Below, piece after piece: positions 35,026 through 41,884 of a DNA stretch of 64,000 bases. Made by a program: the position numbers and the translations under genes. Below the pieces are notes generated by a model. That model was not told where the DNA came from, made no database searches, and was given only the letters and a program-made list of their open reading frames with translations. The stretch is taken from assembly GCA_964613665.1 (NCBI GenBank), contig CAZTIG010000015.1:13821-77820 (forward strand), read 5' to 3'. This stretch comes from CAZQFV01 sp964613665. Its GTDB lineage: Bacteria > Chloroflexota > Chloroflexia > DTKN01. How positions within the stretch are numbered: the stretch's first letter is position 1; each line of letters opens with the position of its first letter.

Positions 35026-35301
35026 CTACGGCCCGCGTTTCTCCAGCACGGCCACAGCCAGCAGGGCCGGGTGGTCCGGCAGCGCCTCCGGGAAGGGCAC
35101 GTCCGCGGCCGGCCCCCGGTCGTCCACCGCCTCGACGGCGATCTCCCCGCTTTCGGCGATGAGGGGCGAGCGGTTCAGGACCTTTTGCCAGAACACTTCG
35201 ACCGCCTGGCCCGCATCCAGGGCCTGGACCTGGGCCAGGAAGGTGCGGCCGGCCTGGTGGTAGAGGAGGCCGAAGACGTGCCAGGCTGGAAGATTGGTCA
35301 C
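35026..35301 (-). CDS. Small hypothetical protein
   Basis: A 91-residue protein starting at GTG 35301 with GGAAAGGGAG upstream (MTNLPAWHVFGLLYH). No motif is recognised; the composition is acidic and soluble. It sits 18 bases upstream of the Prim-Pol gene on the same strand and 130 bases after the clamp gene, so it is probably part of the replication operon. Confidence 0.6.
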   Translation of the reverse strand: MTNLPAWHVFGLLYHQAGRTFLAQVQALDAGQAVEVFWQKVLNRSPLIAESGEIAVEAVDDRGPAADVPFPEALPDHPALLAVAVLEKRGP

Positions 35302-35434
35302 GGGTGTGCTCCCTTTCCTATTGGCTGTCCCTGTGCTTTCTAAGCTGCTTATCCTAACCTGCTCAGATTCTGTTCTGGAGAGGGTGTCAAGCTGCGCGCT
35401 GCTCCCGTCGCTGCTCTCCTGCCCTTGTTCTCGC

Positions 35435-36529
35435 TCACTTGCTCATCGGCATGACTACGTCGCAGCCGGCGATCGGCTTGCCTTCCGCCTCGAACTCGAA
35501 GAGCACCGGACGGTGCGGTTCCCGGGCGTAGGCCACGACCGTGGCCTCGTCCGGCGCCCCCGCCAGGACCAGGTTCAACCGGCGGGCGTCCAGGGAGACG
35601 GTGACGCCGGCCCCGGAGACGGCTGCGGGGACCTCTGCCCGGCCGGTTCCGTCCTCGCCGCTGGCGGCGACGGAAACCGCCCCGTCCTGGAGGGCCAGGT
35701 CGCAGAGGCCGGAAAAGCCGGCCACCGCGCCCAGTGCCCGGCGCAGCTCCCCTGCCGGGAATGCGGCCCGGGTCGCCCCGTCCTTGTCCGGGACGATGGC
35801 CTCGTAGTTGGGCAGCCTGCCTTCCTCCAGGGCCGCGCGGGCGCGCAGCCGGGCCGGAGAGGTGGCGATCAGGAGCGCGTTCGCCGCGGCTTCCAGCCGG
35901 ACCGTCTCCGTCTCCTCGAGTAAGCCGGCCAGCCGCCCGAGCTGTACGCTGGCCAGCAGCTCCACGTCGCGGGCCGCTGGCTCGGCCGGTTCGACGTAGC
36001 GCAGGGCGAGCTGGAACCCGTCCGCGGCGGCAATGAGCAGTCGCCCCCCGCGGGCCAGGACCCAGATCGTCCGCGCCCAGGCGCGCTGGGCGTCGTCGGG
36101 CGTGGGCACGCCGCGCACGTGCTGGAGGGCCGCCCTCAAGGGCGCGGCGGCGAACTCGCCCAGGAAGACCGTCTCTCCAGATGTCTCTTCGACGGCGGGG
36201 AAGCCGGCCGGGTCCAGGTCGCCGGGCAGCGTCGTCGTGCTGCTCCCGGCGCGCAAAGTGATCCCCTTCTCGGTCGTGGCCAGGTCCACGACCTCCTCCC
36301 CGTGCAGCGTGTCCAGGACGCCGGGCCGGAGGAGCACGGCGCCCTCCTCCCAGACCACCGCTGGGAGCGCCGCCACGACGGCCGTGGTGATGTTGGTGGC
36401 CGCGGCGGTGGCACCGCCGTTGGCGCGGACCAGCAGGTGGTTCAGCTCCGGGGGGCCGTACTTCGTCCCGGTCCACGGGGCCAGCCGCTTCAGGATCTGG
36501 ATGCCTTCGCGGTTGAGCACGATCTTCAT
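35435..36529 (-). CDS. DNA polymerase III beta-subunit (sliding clamp) homologue
   Basis: A 364-residue protein, the normal size of DnaN, starting at ATG 36529 with AAGGAGG upstream. The end VVMPMSK resembles the VMPM(R/K)L terminus of beta clamps, and RLPNYEAIVP matches the RFPDYRRVIP motif that opens their third domain. Three repeats of the clamp fold can be followed by their LRPGVLDTL, LLASVQLGRLAGLL and AFPAGELRRALGAV segments. Sequence is far from typical DnaN, and the neighbourhood (Prim-Pol, small genes, IscB) is not a chromosomal dnaA-dnaN locus, so this is likely an element-borne clamp tethering its own or a host polymerase. Confidence 0.82.
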   Translation of the reverse strand: MKIVLNREGIQILKRLAPWTGTKYGPPELNHLLVRANGGATAAATNITTAVVAALPAVVWEEGAVLLRPGVLDTLHGEEVVDLATTEKGITLRAGSSTTTLPGDLDPAGFPAVEETSGETVFLGEFAAAPLRAALQHVRGVPTPDDAQRAWARTIWVLARGGRLLIAAADGFQLALRYVEPAEPAARDVELLASVQLGRLAGLLEETETVRLEAAANALLIATSPARLRARAALEEGRLPNYEAIVPDKDGATRAAFPAGELRRALGAVAGFSGLCDLALQDGAVSVAASGEDGTGRAEVPAAVSGAGVTVSLDARRLNLVLAGAPDEATVVAYAREPHRPVLFEFEAEGKPIAGCDVVMPMSK

Positions 36530-36550
36530 GGCGACCTCCTTCTTTCTTAT

Positions 36551-36797
36551 AGCGGCAGCGGCAACTGCACCGCCGCCGGCGCACGATCACCAGCGTCATC
36601 GTATCCATTCCCATTCAAGGAAAATGGAGAGCCCCCACGTTCCAGGCAGCAGGTTGATGCCCACCTGAAGTGCCCCCTGCTGTCGAAAGTACCACGGGAA
36701 TCTGGCGCCTGACGTAGTGCAAAAACCTATTCTCAAACTGGCTGTCATTTCGGTTGTCTCCTTTCTACAGCGCCAGCGGCAACTGCACCGCCGCCGG
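36551..36797. repeat. Pair of 29-bp direct repeats
   Basis: The 29 bases at 36551-36579 recur at 36769-36797 with one G/C difference. The second copy encodes the tail of the Cys-rich gene (APAAVQLPL type, then stop), and the first lies just before the clamp gene ribosome site. This looks like duplication of a gene end and its spacer. Confidence 0.6.
36596..36748 (-). CDS. Possible 50-residue protein
   Basis: ATG at 36748 has AAAGGAGA upstream on the minus strand and opens MTASLRIGFCTTSG, ending SIFLEWEWIR. It lies between the Cys-rich gene and the clamp gene with compatible spacing. Evidence is only the ribosome site and position; no family is known. Confidence 0.35.
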   Translation of the reverse strand: MTASLRIGFCTTSGARFPWYFRQQGALQVGINLLPGTWGLSIFLEWEWIR

Positions 36798-36995
36798 AGT
36801 GCCGGCGTTGTGCTGGTGGCTCCGCGCTATCTCCTCGCCCAGTCGAGCGGCGTTGGCGGCGGCATGCTCGGCCCCGACCCCGTGGTTCGCCCCGCCGCAG
36901 ACGCAGCGACAGACCGTCCCGCGAGCCTCGTGGCAGCGGGCGTCGCAGCGGCCAAGACACCCCTGGGAACTGTGAACGGCGAGGACGGTGGCCAT
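36765..36995 (-). CDS. Small cysteine-rich protein
   Basis: A 76-residue protein; the ATG at 36995 has GGAAGGAG five bases upstream. Seven cysteines and histidines cluster in CLGRCDARCHEA and CRCVCGGANHG, suggesting a metal site, followed by a helix EHAAANAARLGEEIA. Proteins with the C.CGG.NHG ending are common as unnamed genes in phage- or plasmid-like DNA. It belongs to the minus-strand replication-type gene run. Confidence 0.65.
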   Translation of the reverse strand: MATVLAVHSSQGCLGRCDARCHEARGTVCRCVCGGANHGVGAEHAAANAARLGEEIARSHQHNAGTPAAVQLPLAL

Positions 36996-37064
36996 CGGGA
37001 CACTCCTTCCGGATCGGCTCTCCCGACGTGGACACGGGTTAGCGAGCTTCCGCCCCTTTCTCGA

Positions 37065-37121
37065 CCACGGCCCGGCCGGACGGGTCAAGGGCCGCCCCTT
37101 GACGCGGACGCCGGGCCGTGG
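37065..37121. repeat. Palindrome with GTCAAGGG core, copy a
   Basis: Arms CCACGGCCCGGC (37065-37076) and GCCGGGCCGTGG (37110-37121) are perfectly complementary; inside lie GGTCAAGGG (37083-37091) and CCCTTGAC (37096-37103). The same core with different arms occurs at 39898 and 45168. Confidence 0.75.
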
Positions 37122-37132
37122 CAGCCGAGGCT

Positions 37133-37510
37133 TCAGGGGGAGGCCGGCACCGCGGCCGGCCCGGTGGCCTCGCCGAGGGCTTCTCCCCACCGCGGCCAGA
37201 ACCGGGCGTAGGCCTCCCGCGCCGCCTGCACCCACCTCTGCGGGCCGTATACTTTGCCCCTGAGCGGCCGGCGCGTGTCCCGCTCCCAGCAGTGGTACTG
37301 GGGATCCCAGCGAAAGCCGCGCGCCTTCCAGAACGCGGCCCATTCCCGGCCGCCGTAGTAGGGCGACGGGACGACGAGGGTGTGGCCGTCGTCGTCCAGG
37401 TGCGGACCGAGTTCGAACCAGGCCTCCTGGGCGATGCGGTGGTCGGCTGCTGCCCGGTGGGCGTGGCGGGCCTCGCTCGACCAATCGGCGAGACGCGGTC
37501 CCCAGCTCAT
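37133..37510 (-). CDS. Small hypothetical protein (GFRWDP-type motif)
   Basis: A 125-residue protein from ATG 37510 with GGAAAGGAG upstream. The segment ARGFRWDPQYHCWERD resembles the G..WDP....W motif of DUF5710-like modules found in plasmid and phage replication or mobilisation proteins, preceded by HTLVVPSPYYGGREWAAFW. No catalytic motif is visible. It is followed by palindrome copy a, then the Cys-rich gene. Confidence 0.6.
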   Translation of the reverse strand: MSWGPRLADWSSEARHAHRAAADHRIAQEAWFELGPHLDDDGHTLVVPSPYYGGREWAAFWKARGFRWDPQYHCWERDTRRPLRGKVYGPQRWVQAAREAYARFWPRWGEALGEATGPAAVPASP

Positions 37511-37561
37511 CGCTGCGCTCCTTTCCGGCCATTACGCGCGTAATGGATAGTGACGGCGCCT

Positions 37562-38098
37562 TCAGTCGCGCTCATACCCATCCAGCAGCTCCCGACCGAT
37601 GGGCGTCTCGTCCAGGTAGTCGTCGGCCGCGCCTGCCTGTCCCGTTGGGACGGCAGACAGGCTGCGGCGGCCGGGGGCCGGCGTTATTCCATCCCGCCCC
37701 AGCGCCCGCAGCGTGGCCACGGGGATGCTCGCCGTCTCCAGCCCGCCGCCCTCCCACAGGACGCCGCCGGCCAGGACGACCAGGCGCGAAGGGCGAGGAC
37801 CATCGTTGATCCGGTTGCCGGCCGTTGCCAGGTCCCCGTCCAGGACGACGCACTCCTCGAAATTGACCTGCTCGGCCAGGTCCGCGCCGAGGGCCTCGTA
37901 GGCCACCGGCGACGGCGAATCGTCCCAGTAGGCCAGAAGCTGGAAGGCGGGATCGTCGGCCGCGAGTTCCCCGGCCTGCGCGATGCGCGCCAGCAGCCGC
38001 CGCGCCGTTTCGGGCGTGAGGCGCACCAGTGCAGACTCCGCCTCGCGGTCGTCGTCAGCGCTCCATACCTTCAGCAGCACCGTCCTGATCATCGTCAT
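37562..38098 (-). CDS. Hypothetical protein coupled to IscB
   Basis: A 178-residue acidic, soluble protein. Its ATG at 38098 overlaps the stop of the iscB gene by four bases (ATGA), with GGAGGAGG upstream, so it is translationally coupled to iscB. It has no recognised motif (MTMIRTVLLKVWSADDDREAE, then FEECVVLDGDLATAG). Such coupling is unusual for iscB, which normally travels alone with its RNA; it may reflect insertion of iscB just upstream of a resident gene. Confidence 0.6.
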   Translation of the reverse strand: MTMIRTVLLKVWSADDDREAESALVRLTPETARRLLARIAQAGELAADDPAFQLLAYWDDSPSPVAYEALGADLAEQVNFEECVVLDGDLATAGNRINDGPRPSRLVVLAGGVLWEGGGLETASIPVATLRALGRDGITPAPGRRSLSAVPTGQAGAADDYLDETPIGRELLDGYERD

Positions 38099-39450
38099 TC
38101 CTCCTCCGGGGCCTCCGTCGCCAGATTTTGCCGCTCGGGTGTCCCTTCCCCCCTGGGAAAAGGGGACTCAAGGGGGACGGGAGCTTGCTCGTACCCATAG
38201 CCATCGCTCCGCTGCAGCAGGCGAAAGTGCCGGGCATGGATCCCCTGCGCCACCCGCCGGCCGTTCTTTTCCAGATCAAAGTAACCGGAAATCCGCACCA
38301 CCACGACGCCCATGTGTCGCCTGGCGTACTTGCCCGCCGGGATCACGGCCCGGACCAGGTCGCCGGTCTGGAAGCCTTGCACGCGTTTGTGCCGGGTCCG
38401 ATAACCTCGCGGGAAACCGCACGCCGACACATTGGTGCGCCGGTACTGTCCCCTGCCCAGGGTCTGGATCGTCAGCACTCCCATCTCATTCAGAGACACT
38501 TGCTCTGGGGTGGAGGCCCCCACGCACAGGGCGTCCAGGGCGTGGGTTTTCGGTAGGCCCACGCGGGTACGGTTGTACTTGGTGCGTCCGCCCGTCCCCA
38601 CCTCTAGCGGTAGGCCCAGGGCCGTCAGTTCCCGCCACAGCGCCCAGCGCGTGGAGTTGACCGCCGCCGCGTCCTGGAGGGGCTGGCGGGCCTGCTCTTG
38701 TACGCGCGGATGTCCAAACTCGGCGGCGGTCCGGTTCGCTTTCCGCTCGTTGCACTGCCGGCAAGCCAGGGTGAGGTTGCTGACGCGGTCGCTCCCGCCC
38801 CTGGACTTGGGAATGATGTGCTCGACTTGCAGCGGCACGCCTGTCGCCCCACAGTAGGCGCACCGCCGGCCCCACTTCTCCAGCAGGTACTCCCTGGTTT
38901 CATAGCCCGCTAGTTCGCCTTGCTGGTATTCTACCCCCGAGATCTCGGGGTCTTGCATAGCCTGCGTATCGAAGCGGGCCAGTTCGACCGAGAGGGCGGT
39001 GATGGGCACCAGTCGCCGGTAGCGCCGCACCCAGGAAAGGACATTGCCCACCCGCGCCCGCAAGGACGGCGGCAGCCAGTCCCGGGGCCGAGTCCGGTTC
39101 AGAAAGCGCGGGGCGCGGTGGCGGAGCTTCCGGGTACGGCGGCCCCGCCGATAGGCCCGCCGTTGGTCCACCCGTTTCTTGATGTCGGTCTTGTGGTGCA
39201 ACTCGGCCAGGTGCAGCCCAACCGCCTGCTCACCCGCCTCGCGCACGATGGCGATCCCGGTGACGCGGCTGCCGGGGTCCAACTTCAGGCGCACCGGCTG
39301 AGTCTCGCCACCAATCCGGTCTTTGAGCCGGATCGTGAAGGGCTGCAGCCGATGCACGACGGCCCGCCCAGCCCGCAGGAGTTCATTAGCCCGTGACGGG
39401 CGGGTGGGCATCAGTGGGCTTCCTTTCCGGTCTAACACGAACACCTGCAT
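38095..39450 (-). CDS. iscB: IscB RNA-guided nuclease (RuvC-HNH)
   Basis: A 451-residue protein of the IscB family, the ancestors of Cas9. PLMP is at residues 12-15. The RuvC parts are RLKLDPGSRVTGIA (Asp58), ALSVELARF (Glu156) and LPKTHALDALCV (His303, Asp306). The HNH domain at about 185-240 has CAYCGA, QVEHIIPKSRGG (His211), Asn225 and a second CxxC (C230, C233). All catalytic and zinc residues are present, so nickase/nuclease activity is plausible. IscB is guided by omega RNA (HEARO) encoded just upstream of the gene, and the 39451-39775 region has the right shape. No TnpA gene is nearby. The C-terminal tail (about 425-451) contains a PLESPFPRG segment typical of intergenic repeat sequence, so the end may be extended by a repeat insertion. 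Confidence 0.95.
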   Translation of the reverse strand: MQVFVLDRKGSPLMPTRPSRANELLRAGRAVVHRLQPFTIRLKDRIGGETQPVRLKLDPGSRVTGIAIVREAGEQAVGLHLAELHHKTDIKKRVDQRRAYRRGRRTRKLRHRAPRFLNRTRPRDWLPPSLRARVGNVLSWVRRYRRLVPITALSVELARFDTQAMQDPEISGVEYQQGELAGYETREYLLEKWGRRCAYCGATGVPLQVEHIIPKSRGGSDRVSNLTLACRQCNERKANRTAAEFGHPRVQEQARQPLQDAAAVNSTRWALWRELTALGLPLEVGTGGRTKYNRTRVGLPKTHALDALCVGASTPEQVSLNEMGVLTIQTLGRGQYRRTNVSACGFPRGYRTRHKRVQGFQTGDLVRAVIPAGKYARRHMGVVVVRISGYFDLEKNGRRVAQGIHARHFRLLQRSDGYGYEQAPVPLESPFPRGEGTPERQNLATEAPEEE

Positions 39451-39775
39451 TGGGAGTTACCTCCACCCCGCCTCGCGGCGGGTGACGCCGGTAGGTTGGC
39501 TTTCCTACCGGGCTCCCCTCGGGCATGTTGGCGGCCGGGTAGGGGAGTGTGCTCCCCCCGGACTGGCCCGTTTCGGGCCTACCCCTGGGCTTGTCTGCAG
39601 CCAGTCCTTCCAGAGCGGCGGGTTGAGGAAGCGCCCGCCGGTGGGTCTTTTGTCCTACCTCCAACGTAGCCGGGTCCAAACGCTTGCCAGGCTCCCCGGC
39701 TGGCCCTGGTCAATCGGGCTTGCGGGTTGTCCCCCAAGCCTTCGGGTTTAGCCGTGGGATGATTGACTCCAACCG
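39451..39775 (-). ncRNA. Putative omega RNA (HEARO) of IscB
   Basis: The 325 bases upstream of the IscB start contain many self-complementary GC-rich segments in the iscB orientation and no gene. Near the 5' end, ACGGCTAAACCC, GAAGGCTTGGGG and ACAACCCGC fit the start of the HEARO fold as I remember it. The 3' end runs to the ribosome site of iscB (GGAGGTAACTCCC). The guide should be the roughly 16-20 bases just 5' of the ACGGCTAAACCC segment, about 39756-39775 on the minus strand. Boundaries are approximate. Confidence 0.65.
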
Positions 39776-39897
39776 TAGCGCCCTCGGACCTGCGGTCGCC
39801 CAGGCGGTGGCAGAAGGAGAAAAACGAACTGCTTTTGCCCCCTCTGGACAAGTATGGTCTGCAGGTTCGGGCGGCTCCTTTGTCCATCGCCACACCG

Positions 39898-39948
39898 CCG
39901 GATGGCCGGCCGGTCAAGGGTTTACCCCTTGACGGGGCGGCCATCCGG
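39898..39948. repeat. Palindrome with GTCAAGGG core, copy b
   Basis: Arms CCGGATGGCCG (39898-39908) and CGGCCATCCGG (39938-39948), with GGTCAAGGG and CCCTTGAC inside (39912-39933). It lies between the IscB RNA region and the promoter of the AlbA_2 gene. Confidence 0.75.
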
Positions 39949-40006
39949 TGGTAGAACTCGGCAGATGGCCGACCACCGTGGCTGAAGGATTCGGCTCATT
40001 GGAGAC

Positions 40007-40035
40007 TTGCACAGAAAGAATTGGTGGGGTATACT
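40007..40035 (+). promoter_or_regulatory. Promoter of the AlbA_2/phosphatase pair
   Basis: TTGCAC at 40007-40012 and TATACT at 40030-40035 with a 17-base spacer, 115 bases before the start codon at 40150. Confidence 0.7.
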
Positions 40036-40149
40036 CACCGTAGGACAATAATATCTATGTAGCCAGTCCCTACTGGTGAAGATGGCATGCCTTGCCAGCG
40101 TTGGCTGCGTCACCAGGGACAAGTTCTTTGGATGATCGTAGGAGGCATT

Positions 40150-41337
40150 ATGTGGATACCGAAGCGGGAGGAGGAAATCACCCAGGCCGTCTCCGCTGGA
40201 GCGTTGGAGGAGACCACAATCTCTGAGGTCAAGAGAGAGCTGCCCACCAAGAACAATGAGATCGCCAAAGATGTGGCTGCGATGGCAAATGATGGGGGAA
40301 TTCTAATCTATGGCATCGATGAGGACGAGCATGGCTTTCCGCGTATCCCGCACCCTATACCCCTGGAAGGCCAGCGAGAACGAATCACGTCCATCGTGCA
40401 GACTTCCATCGCTGAGCCACCGGCTGTTATGATCCATGCGATTCCAACGACTGCTGACCCGACAAAGGGCTACATCGTCGTTGTAGTCCCCGCATCGGAG
40501 CGGGCTCCGCACATGGTGGTGGTAAAGGGCGAACACCGCTACTATGGGCGTACAGCGACCGGCAATATTCCGCTCACCGAAGGGGAAGTAGCACGTCTGT
40601 ATGAGCGTCGCAACCACTGGGAAGTAGATCGGGACGCTTTGCTTGCCGAGGAGATCGCGCAAGTCCCCTTTCCGGCTCGCAAGGAATTCGCTTATCTGCA
40701 CATCATTGCCAGACCCGTGTTATGCGAGGAATCGCTTCTCGAGAGGGCAGCAAACAGTAAACAGGCAATCCAGGGGATGTTGCAAGGACTTGTGGAAATC
40801 GTAGGCAAGCCGAAGGTTTTCCCGCGCCCATACGAGCCTGGTTTCCATCCAGGACGTTGGATCCGCCGCGCCGAGGGTTTCCTCGGGATACTGGGCGGCA
40901 CAGGGGGAACCAATGACTCCCCTGCGCCTGGTGAAACCTTGCAGCTGCAGGTTGACTTCGATGGCAGCGCCCATCTCTTCTGTGGAAGGGCAGGTGAACG
41001 TGTGGGAGAGCGATTGATGCTCTTCTTTGAACTCATCGCCGGGAACACGACGCGGTTCCTGGCGTTGCTGGGGCAACTCTATGAGAAGGCCAGGTACACC
41101 GCGCCAGTTGACCTCGGCTTGGCCGTTACGGGAATAAGAGGGAGTACTCCATTCACGCAGGATGTCCGCTTGCAACACCTCACTCCCCCATATGATCGCG
41201 ATGATTACAGACGAACTTGCCGTGCCTCTGCCCTGGTCCTCCAGGAAGAGCCTGTCGGATCTGCCAGACAACTGACGATGCCACTATTCGACGCAATGTC
41301 GCAAGCAAAGCTCGATCCTTTCCCTCACAAGGGATAG
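40150..41337 (+). CDS. AlbA_2 (Schlafen-type) DNA-binding domain protein
   Basis: The 395-residue product starts at ATG 40150 with TAGGAGG upstream; the frame is open further but lacks a ribosome site. Residues 15-150 match the AlbA_2/divergent-AAA4 domain: EETTISEVKRELPTKNNEIAKD, VAAMANDGGILIYGIDED, then VVVVPASERAPHMVV and RYYGRTATGNIPLTEGEV. The C-terminal 200 residues are unassigned. AlbA_2 proteins include transcription regulators and Schlafen-like defence factors, so nucleic-acid binding is likely. A small tyrosine-phosphatase-like gene follows after 15 bases and probably shares its transcript. The pair has its own promoter on the strand opposite to the surrounding block. Confidence 0.85.
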   Translation: MWIPKREEEITQAVSAGALEETTISEVKRELPTKNNEIAKDVAAMANDGGILIYGIDEDEHGFPRIPHPIPLEGQRERITSIVQTSIAEPPAVMIHAIPTTADPTKGYIVVVVPASERAPHMVVVKGEHRYYGRTATGNIPLTEGEVARLYERRNHWEVDRDALLAEEIAQVPFPARKEFAYLHIIARPVLCEESLLERAANSKQAIQGMLQGLVEIVGKPKVFPRPYEPGFHPGRWIRRAEGFLGILGGTGGTNDSPAPGETLQLQVDFDGSAHLFCGRAGERVGERLMLFFELIAGNTTRFLALLGQLYEKARYTAPVDLGLAVTGIRGSTPFTQDVRLQHLTPPYDRDDYRRTCRASALVLQEEPVGSARQLTMPLFDAMSQAKLDPFPHKG

Positions 41338-41352
41338 GTCCTGGAGAAAGTC

Positions 41353-41760
41353 ATGGTTTGCTGGGTTATCCCTGAGAAACTGGCCAGGTCATCCAGGCCT
41401 GGCTATCCATACACGCAAGTCTCCAGGGAGATTGTAGACGGATGGATCGCTGATGTGAGAAAAGAGGGGATAGCCTCGATCATCTGTCTCCTCGGCGACG
41501 ACCAATTGTCTTATTGCAGCGGGTTGCCACCTGGGGATCTGATAGGCTACTATGGGCAGGCTGGATTTCAGGTGGGGCTCATTCGCACCAAAGACCACCA
41601 GCACCCCCCTTTGACGGACGATGAGTCCGCCCGCATATGGGAAAGCTACTGCCGACTCGCAAAGCCCGTGCTAATCCACTGCAGCGCGGGCATAGACCGT
41701 AGTGGAGCCGCAATCAGCTACATTCGCGATCAGATGGGTGGGTTCCAGGCTCGAACCTGA
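41353..41760 (+). CDS. Small dual-specificity/tyrosine phosphatase-like protein
   Basis: A 135-residue protein with the signature CX5R loop HCSAGIDRSG near residues 108-117 (catalytic Cys and Arg) and an upstream IASIICLLGDDQLSYC strand and helix as in small PTP/DSP folds. It would hydrolyse phosphotyrosine or another phosphomonoester through a cysteinyl-phosphate intermediate. The protein ends soon after the loop (QMGGFQART), shorter than usual by one helix, so it may be truncated; the region after the stop shows no continuation. It is coupled with the AlbA_2 gene. Confidence 0.8.
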   Translation: MVCWVIPEKLARSSRPGYPYTQVSREIVDGWIADVRKEGIASIICLLGDDQLSYCSGLPPGDLIGYYGQAGFQVGLIRTKDHQHPPLTDDESARIWESYCRLAKPVLIHCSAGIDRSGAAISYIRDQMGGFQART

Positions 41761-41884
41761 CTCGTCGGCGATGCAACCATCGCAAGTTGTGCGCCCACCA
41801 CGCCGCGGATGGTCACCCCTCCAGAGGTATTCCCTCTTTTCCCATTTTCCTCCTTGTCGATGGCAGCCACTGCACGTGGATGGG

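Noticed and set aside
34066..35343. A 425-residue open frame opposite the Prim-Pol gene
   Set aside because: Repetitive Pro/Gly/Val/Arg composition and no motifs; the minus strand holds the primase and zinc-finger residues.
41745..41800. A possible tRNA-like segment (GGTTCCAGGCTCGAACCTG)
   Set aside because: The T-arm-like bases are not accompanied by acceptor, D and anticodon stems in either direction.
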